Origin: Caldisericaceae bacterium
GTDB lineage: Bacteria > Calditrichota > Calditrichia > Calditrichales > Calditrichaceae
DNA: 9,149 nt
Assembly (NCBI GenBank): GCA_021160885.1
Contig: JAGHBR010000344.1
Location: 1 to 9,149 of the forward strand
Direction: 5' to 3'
Within the stretch, counting starts at the first letter, position 1. Each line of letters begins with the position of its first letter. This document shows, piece by piece, positions 6,100 through 9,149 of the stretch. Made by a program: the position numbers and the translations under genes. The notes under the pieces are model-generated. The model searched no databases, was not told the origin of the DNA, and worked only from the letters and a program-made list of their open reading frames with translations.

Positions 6100-8343
6100 A
6101 TGAAAATGTTTTTTAAACTAACACTCATTTTGATACTTGTTTCCAGTAATCTGCTTATTGCTTCAGATTTTGAAAAATATGATCAAAAAATCGCAGACTT
6201 ACTCAAGCGTATGACACTCAAAGAAAAAATTGGTCAAATGACTCAGGTTACGCTTGAGATTGTGGCCCATGATCATGAAGAGGGCATTCCTCTTACAAAA
6301 CTAAAAATGGATTCACTGCGAATTGCGGTTGTTAAATATGGTGTAGGTTCCATTTTGAATACCAACAACGCGGCTAATTCAGCTGAAAACTGGATTGATA
6401 TCATCACTACAATACAAAGGGTGGCTACTGAGGAAACACGACTTGGCATCCCAGTTTTGTATGGCATCGATGCCATACATGGTTCCAACTACATTGCCGA
6501 AGCGACGCTCTTCCCTCAAAGCATTGCCATGGCTGCTACTTTTAACCGGAAATTGGTTCGCAAAGAGGGTTATATTACAGCCATCGAAACGCGGGCTGTG
6601 GGTATTCCCTGGAATTTTAATCCGGTTTTAGGTCTGGGAAGACAACCGTTATGGTCCCGTTTTTGGGAGACTTATGGTGAAGATGTCTATTTAACAAAAG
6701 AAATGGGCAGAGAATACATTCTTGGACTGCAGGGCGAAGATGGTGATATCTCCCAACCAGATCGTGTGGCCGCCTGCATGAAACACTATGCCGGTTACAG
6801 CGTGCCTCTTTCCGGCAAAGATCGCACGCCTGCATGGATTCCAGAGAACTATCTTAGAGAGCTTTTTTTAGTGCCTTTTAAAGAAGCCGTGGATGCCGGG
6901 GTTTACACTGCTATGGTCAACTCAAGCTCGGTTAATGGCGTGCCAGCTCATGCCAGTCATTTTTTACTGTCGGAGATACTTAGAAAAGAATGGGGCTTTA
7001 AAGGTCTGATTGTTAGTGACTGGCGGGACGTTATTAACCTGCATGTGCGGGATCATGTGGCTGCATCTGAAAAGGAAGCCGTGAAAATGGCTGTTCTTGC
7101 CGGGCTTGATATGAGCATGGTACCATTTAAATACACCTTTGCCGAGTATCTTGAGGAACTGGTTAAGGAAGGTCAAATTCCGGAAAGCAGAATTGATCAA
7201 TCCGTGGCTAATATTTTGCGCGTTAAATTTGCGCTTGGTTTATTCGACAAACCTTTTCCGGATCCAAAGCGCAAAGAACTTGTGGGTAAATCTGAACATG
7301 CCCAGGTAAGTTTGCAAGCCGCGCGAGAAGCCATTACTCTGTTGAAAAATGAAAATCAAATTTTGCCGCTCAAGAAAAACACAAAAATTCTTGTTACCGG
7401 GCCAACGGCTAATTCAATTTCATACCTGAATGGCGGATGGACCTACACCTGGCAGGGTAGTGATGAGCGCTACTATCCAAAACATTACACAACCATCCTG
7501 AATGAAATACAAAAGCTGGCTGGTAAGCAAAATGTCCGCTATGAATCGGGTAGCAGCATTGACCAATTACTCAATGTGAAAAAAGTGGTGAAGGCAGCAG
7601 AGAATACTGATGTGATAATTGCCTGTCTGGGTGAAGCCACCTATTGTGAGACACCGGGAAATATTAACGATTTGAATTTACCAAAAGCTCAGACTGATTT
7701 AATTAATGAGTTGAGTAAAACCGGAAAACCCATCATTTTGGTTCTTGTAGAAGGCAGGCCGCGCATCATAAATTCAATCGTTAAAAAGGTTAAAGGCATT
7801 TTAATGGCCTATCTGCCCGGGCCTTATGGTTCCCGTGCCATTGCCGAAGCTATTTTTGGCGAACTGAATCCTTCCGGCAAATTGCCTTTTACTTATCCCC
7901 GATACGTTAATGATCTGGTCTGTTATGATCACACTTATCTGGAAGATTATGATGGTAATCATTTTAATCCTCAATGGCCTTTTGGTTATGGTTTGAGTTA
8001 CACGACTTTTAAATATCAAAATCTGAAAATTAATAAAAAGGAATTTAAAAAAGGTGAAAATATTAAGATAAGCGTTGAAGTAAAAAATACCGGCAAACGT
8101 ACAGGAAAAGAGAGTGTTTTGTTGTATTTAAGCGATCTGTACAGGTCGGTAACTCCGCCGGTTAAACAACTAAAACGGTTTGAAAAAATTGAATTAAAAC
8201 CTGGTGAGATGAAAACAGTCACTTTTAACTTAACGATCCAAGATTTATCTTTTGTCAATAGAGCAAATGAATGGATTGTAGAACCTGGAGATTTTAAAAT
8301 AACGGTTGGCGATCAGACGGCCACATTCCGCTTAATTGATTAG
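6100..8343 (+). CDS. Exported GH3 beta-glucosidase / exo-beta-1,3/1,4-glucanase
   Basis: A 747-residue glycoside hydrolase family 3 enzyme, expected to remove glucose from the non-reducing end of beta-glucans or their oligosaccharides. It has a signal peptide (residues 1-21, cleavage near LLIA/S22) and no lipobox, so it is probably periplasmic. The TIM-barrel domain covers about 30-390, the GH3 C-terminal sandwich about 414-610, and a Fn3-like domain about 655-743. The set of residues known from barley ExoI appears complete: D124 (LYGIDAIHG), R181, K228-H229, nucleophile D307 in VSDW, W308, W451 in GGWTYTWQG, and probable acid/base E512 in LGEATY. GELNPSGKLPFTYP at 587-600 and WPFGYGLSY at 626-634 are further GH3 landmarks. 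The Fn3-like end is found in many bacterial GH3 enzymes but not in barley ExoI. AAGGAG at 6084-6089, overlapping the previous stop, supports the start at 6100 rather than at the ATG at 6106. Exact substrate cannot be read from sequence. Confidence 0.93.
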   Translation: MKMFFKLTLILILVSSNLLIASDFEKYDQKIADLLKRMTLKEKIGQMTQVTLEIVAHDHEEGIPLTKLKMDSLRIAVVKYGVGSILNTNNAANSAENWIDIITTIQRVATEETRLGIPVLYGIDAIHGSNYIAEATLFPQSIAMAATFNRKLVRKEGYITAIETRAVGIPWNFNPVLGLGRQPLWSRFWETYGEDVYLTKEMGREYILGLQGEDGDISQPDRVAACMKHYAGYSVPLSGKDRTPAWIPENYLRELFLVPFKEAVDAGVYTAMVNSSSVNGVPAHASHFLLSEILRKEWGFKGLIVSDWRDVINLHVRDHVAASEKEAVKMAVLAGLDMSMVPFKYTFAEYLEELVKEGQIPESRIDQSVANILRVKFALGLFDKPFPDPKRKELVGKSEHAQVSLQAAREAITLLKNENQILPLKKNTKILVTGPTANSISYLNGGWTYTWQGSDERYYPKHYTTILNEIQKLAGKQNVRYESGSSIDQLLNVKKVVKAAENTDVIIACLGEATYCETPGNINDLNLPKAQTDLINELSKTGKPIILVLVEGRPRIINSIVKKVKGILMAYLPGPYGSRAIAEAIFGELNPSGKLPFTYPRYVNDLVCYDHTYLEDYDGNHFNPQWPFGYGLSYTTFKYQNLKINKKEFKKGENIKISVEVKNTGKRTGKESVLLYLSDLYRSVTPPVKQLKRFEKIELKPGEMKTVTFNLTIQDLSFVNRANEWIVEPGDFKITVGDQTATFRLID

Positions 8344-8363
8344 GCAAAAAAAGAAGAAAAGAC

Positions 8364-8377
8364 TGCAAACGTTTGCA
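8364..8377. promoter_or_regulatory. Probable LacI-family operator (perfect 14-bp palindrome)
   Basis: TGCAAACGTTTGCA is identical to its reverse complement and has the central CG and AAACGTTT core typical of LacI/GalR-family operators; the E. coli PurR box shares GCAAACGTTTGC. It lies 20 bases after the GH3 stop and 60 bases before the symporter start, where control of a sugar transporter would be expected. It overlaps a candidate -35 element, which would suit repression. No regulator gene is in the window. It is followed by six Ts, so a weak terminator is an alternative reading. Confidence 0.6.
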
Positions 8378-8401
8378 TTTTTTAAAAAAATATTTTATTT
8401 T
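8373..8401 (+). promoter_or_regulatory. Candidate promoter for the symporter gene
   Basis: TTGCAT (8373-8378) and TATTTT (8396-8401) are 17 bases apart and could be -35 and -10 elements. The same stretch also half-fits the Bacteroidota pattern (TTTG at 8372-8375, then TATTTTAT at 8396-8403). The region is very AT-rich, so chance matches are easy. The overlap with the palindrome is the main reason to list it. Confidence 0.3.
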
Positions 8402-8419
8402 ATTGCAAAATTTTTTAAC

Positions 8420-8426
8420 AGGAGGT
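8420..8426 (+). promoter_or_regulatory. Strong ribosome binding site of the symporter gene
   Basis: AGGAGGT is a near-complete anti-16S match, placed about 11-12 bases before the ATG at 8438. The spacing is slightly long, but no closer in-frame start exists. It is the strongest such site in the window. Confidence 0.7.
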
Positions 8427-8437
8427 AATATTTCATC

Positions 8438-9149
8438 ATGAGTGCTATTGGTCTGACTTTTGTAGATTGGATTATTATTGCCATCTACTTTGCCTTCGTT
8501 TTGGGAATTGGCCTGTATCTTAAACGTTTTACCAAAACACAAGAAGATTTCTTTTTAGCTGGTCGTAAAAATAATTCATGGGTAGCCGGATTAGCCTTTC
8601 TTTCGGCAAATTTAGGCGCACTGGAATTAATGGGTATGACTGGCAATACCTTTAAATACGGCATGTTTGTGGCACATTTTTACTGGATTGGCGCCATTCC
8701 GGCCATGTTGTTTTTAGGAATTTACATGATGCCCTTTTACTACAGCAGCCGAATCACTTCAGTCCCAGGCTATTTAAAGCTGCGCTTTGATGAAAAAACA
8801 CGTGTCTTAAATGCCATTTCTTTTGCTATTATGACCTTACTGGTTTCCGGGATTAATCTTTATGCCATGGCCCTGGTACTGCACACCTTTTTGGGCTGGA
8901 GCTGGGATGCCAGCATGTGGGCTTCGGCCTTGACTGTGGCCATTTATGTTAGTTTAAGTGGTCTTATGTCCGCTATTTTTACCGAAATCATTCAGTTCTT
9001 CTTAATATGGTTTGGCTTGTTTTTAGTAACCATCATGGGCGTTATTGAAATTGGCAGCGTTGAAGAGATTTTAGCCCGCGTTCCCGAGTCTTTTAATACA
9101 TTATGGTCAACTTCAGCCTCAGCTTCTCAAAACGGCATGATGATTACCT
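8438..9149 (+). CDS. Sodium:solute symporter (SSS/SLC5 family), N-terminal part, truncated by window
   Basis: An open frame of 237 codons runs off the right edge. The protein begins MSAIGLTFVDWIIIAIYFAF, the first membrane helix of the SSS family, followed by the family landmark DFFLAGRKNNSW (37-48), in which G-R-x-x-x-x-W is conserved. Further landmarks are SVPGYLKLRF (108-117) and SGLMSAIFTEIIQF (174-187), matching the conserved G-G-L-x-A-x-x-x-T-[DE]-x-x-Q helix. About five or six hydrophobic helices are visible out of the usual 13-15. These inner-membrane transporters use the Na+ gradient to import sugars, amino acids or other solutes. Next to an exported GH3 enzyme, glucose or a short glucan is the likely cargo, but this is from context only. 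The gap to the GH3 gene is 94 bases and contains the probable operator, so it may be transcribed separately as well as by read-through. Confidence 0.9.
   Translation, partial: MSAIGLTFVDWIIIAIYFAFVLGIGLYLKRFTKTQEDFFLAGRKNNSWVAGLAFLSANLGALELMGMTGNTFKYGMFVAHFYWIGAIPAMLFLGIYMMPFYYSSRITSVPGYLKLRFDEKTRVLNAISFAIMTLLVSGINLYAMALVLHTFLGWSWDASMWASALTVAIYVSLSGLMSAIFTEIIQFFLIWFGLFLVTIMGVIEIGSVEEILARVPESFNTLWSTSASASQNGMMIT
8522..8529. promoter_or_regulatory. Possible auxiliary LacI-type site inside the symporter gene
   Basis: AAACGTTT, the same 8-bp core as in the 8364-8377 palindrome, recurs at codons 29-31 (Lys-Arg-Phe) of the symporter. The flanks are less symmetric (one mismatch, then one match). Its centre is 155 bases downstream of the first. 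I found this core nowhere else in the window. It could be a second operator for a looping repressor or a coincidence of coding sequence. Confidence 0.25.

Noticed and set aside
8358..8383. Rho-independent terminator after the GH3 gene
   Set aside because: The palindrome is followed by six Ts, but with a 4-base loop the stem is only 5 bp with two G-C pairs. A perfect CG-centred palindrome fits an operator better. Terminator function remains a minor possibility.
8030..8437. Lower GC content at the end of the GH3 gene and the gap as a sign of transfer
   Set aside because: The AT-rich Fn3-like tail and promoter region are short, the protein domain order is normal, and the symporter gene returns to the earlier composition. 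There are no repeats or mobile-element remains.

Overview
The window carries five genes, all on the + strand and closely packed. The first is cut by the left edge and the last by the right edge. The set points to a Gram-negative bacterium of the wider FCB group. The evidence is a very large exported protein ending in a type IX secretion (T9SS, Por)-like sorting domain, a PorV-like outer-membrane barrel beside it, a parvulin/SurA-like lipoprotein, and an exported GH3 enzyme. Base composition (mid-40s % GC by eye) and the style of the C-terminal domain remind me most of Calditrichota (Caldithrix-like) or related Ignavibacteria/KSB1 lineages. That placement is inference, not a database match.

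Layout: (1) 1-3459, 3' part of a giant secreted surface protein with a Trp-rich N-terminal part, acidic EF-hand-like loops, an Fn3-like module and a C-terminal sorting domain. (2) 3500-4555, PorV/PorQ-like outer-membrane beta-barrel. (3) 4568-6085, parvulin/SurA-like periplasmic lipoprotein with two SurA-N-like arms. (4) 6100-8343, exported three-domain GH3 beta-glucosidase or exo-beta-glucanase with its predicted active-site residues intact. (5) 8438-9149 and beyond, N-terminal part of a sodium:solute symporter.

Genes 1-4 are separated by only 40, 12 and 14 bases with no visible terminator, so they look like one transcript. The only sizeable gap is the 94-base AT-rich stretch before the symporter. 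It contains a perfect 14-bp palindrome with the central AAACGTTT core typical of LacI-family operators, overlapping a possible promoter. The symporter may therefore have its own sugar-responsive promoter.

A working model (inference): gene 1 is exported across the outer membrane and anchored at the surface, with the PorV-like barrel as its dedicated partner and the lipoprotein as a periplasmic folding helper. It would help bind or process a beta-glucan outside the cell. The GH3 enzyme would release glucose from oligosaccharides, and the Na+ symporter would import the product. This would be a glycan-use locus with no SusC/SusD pair visible in the window, although such genes could lie upstream. 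No RNA genes, mobile elements, CRISPR arrays or pseudogenes were seen, and no gene-free stretch exceeds 100 bases.
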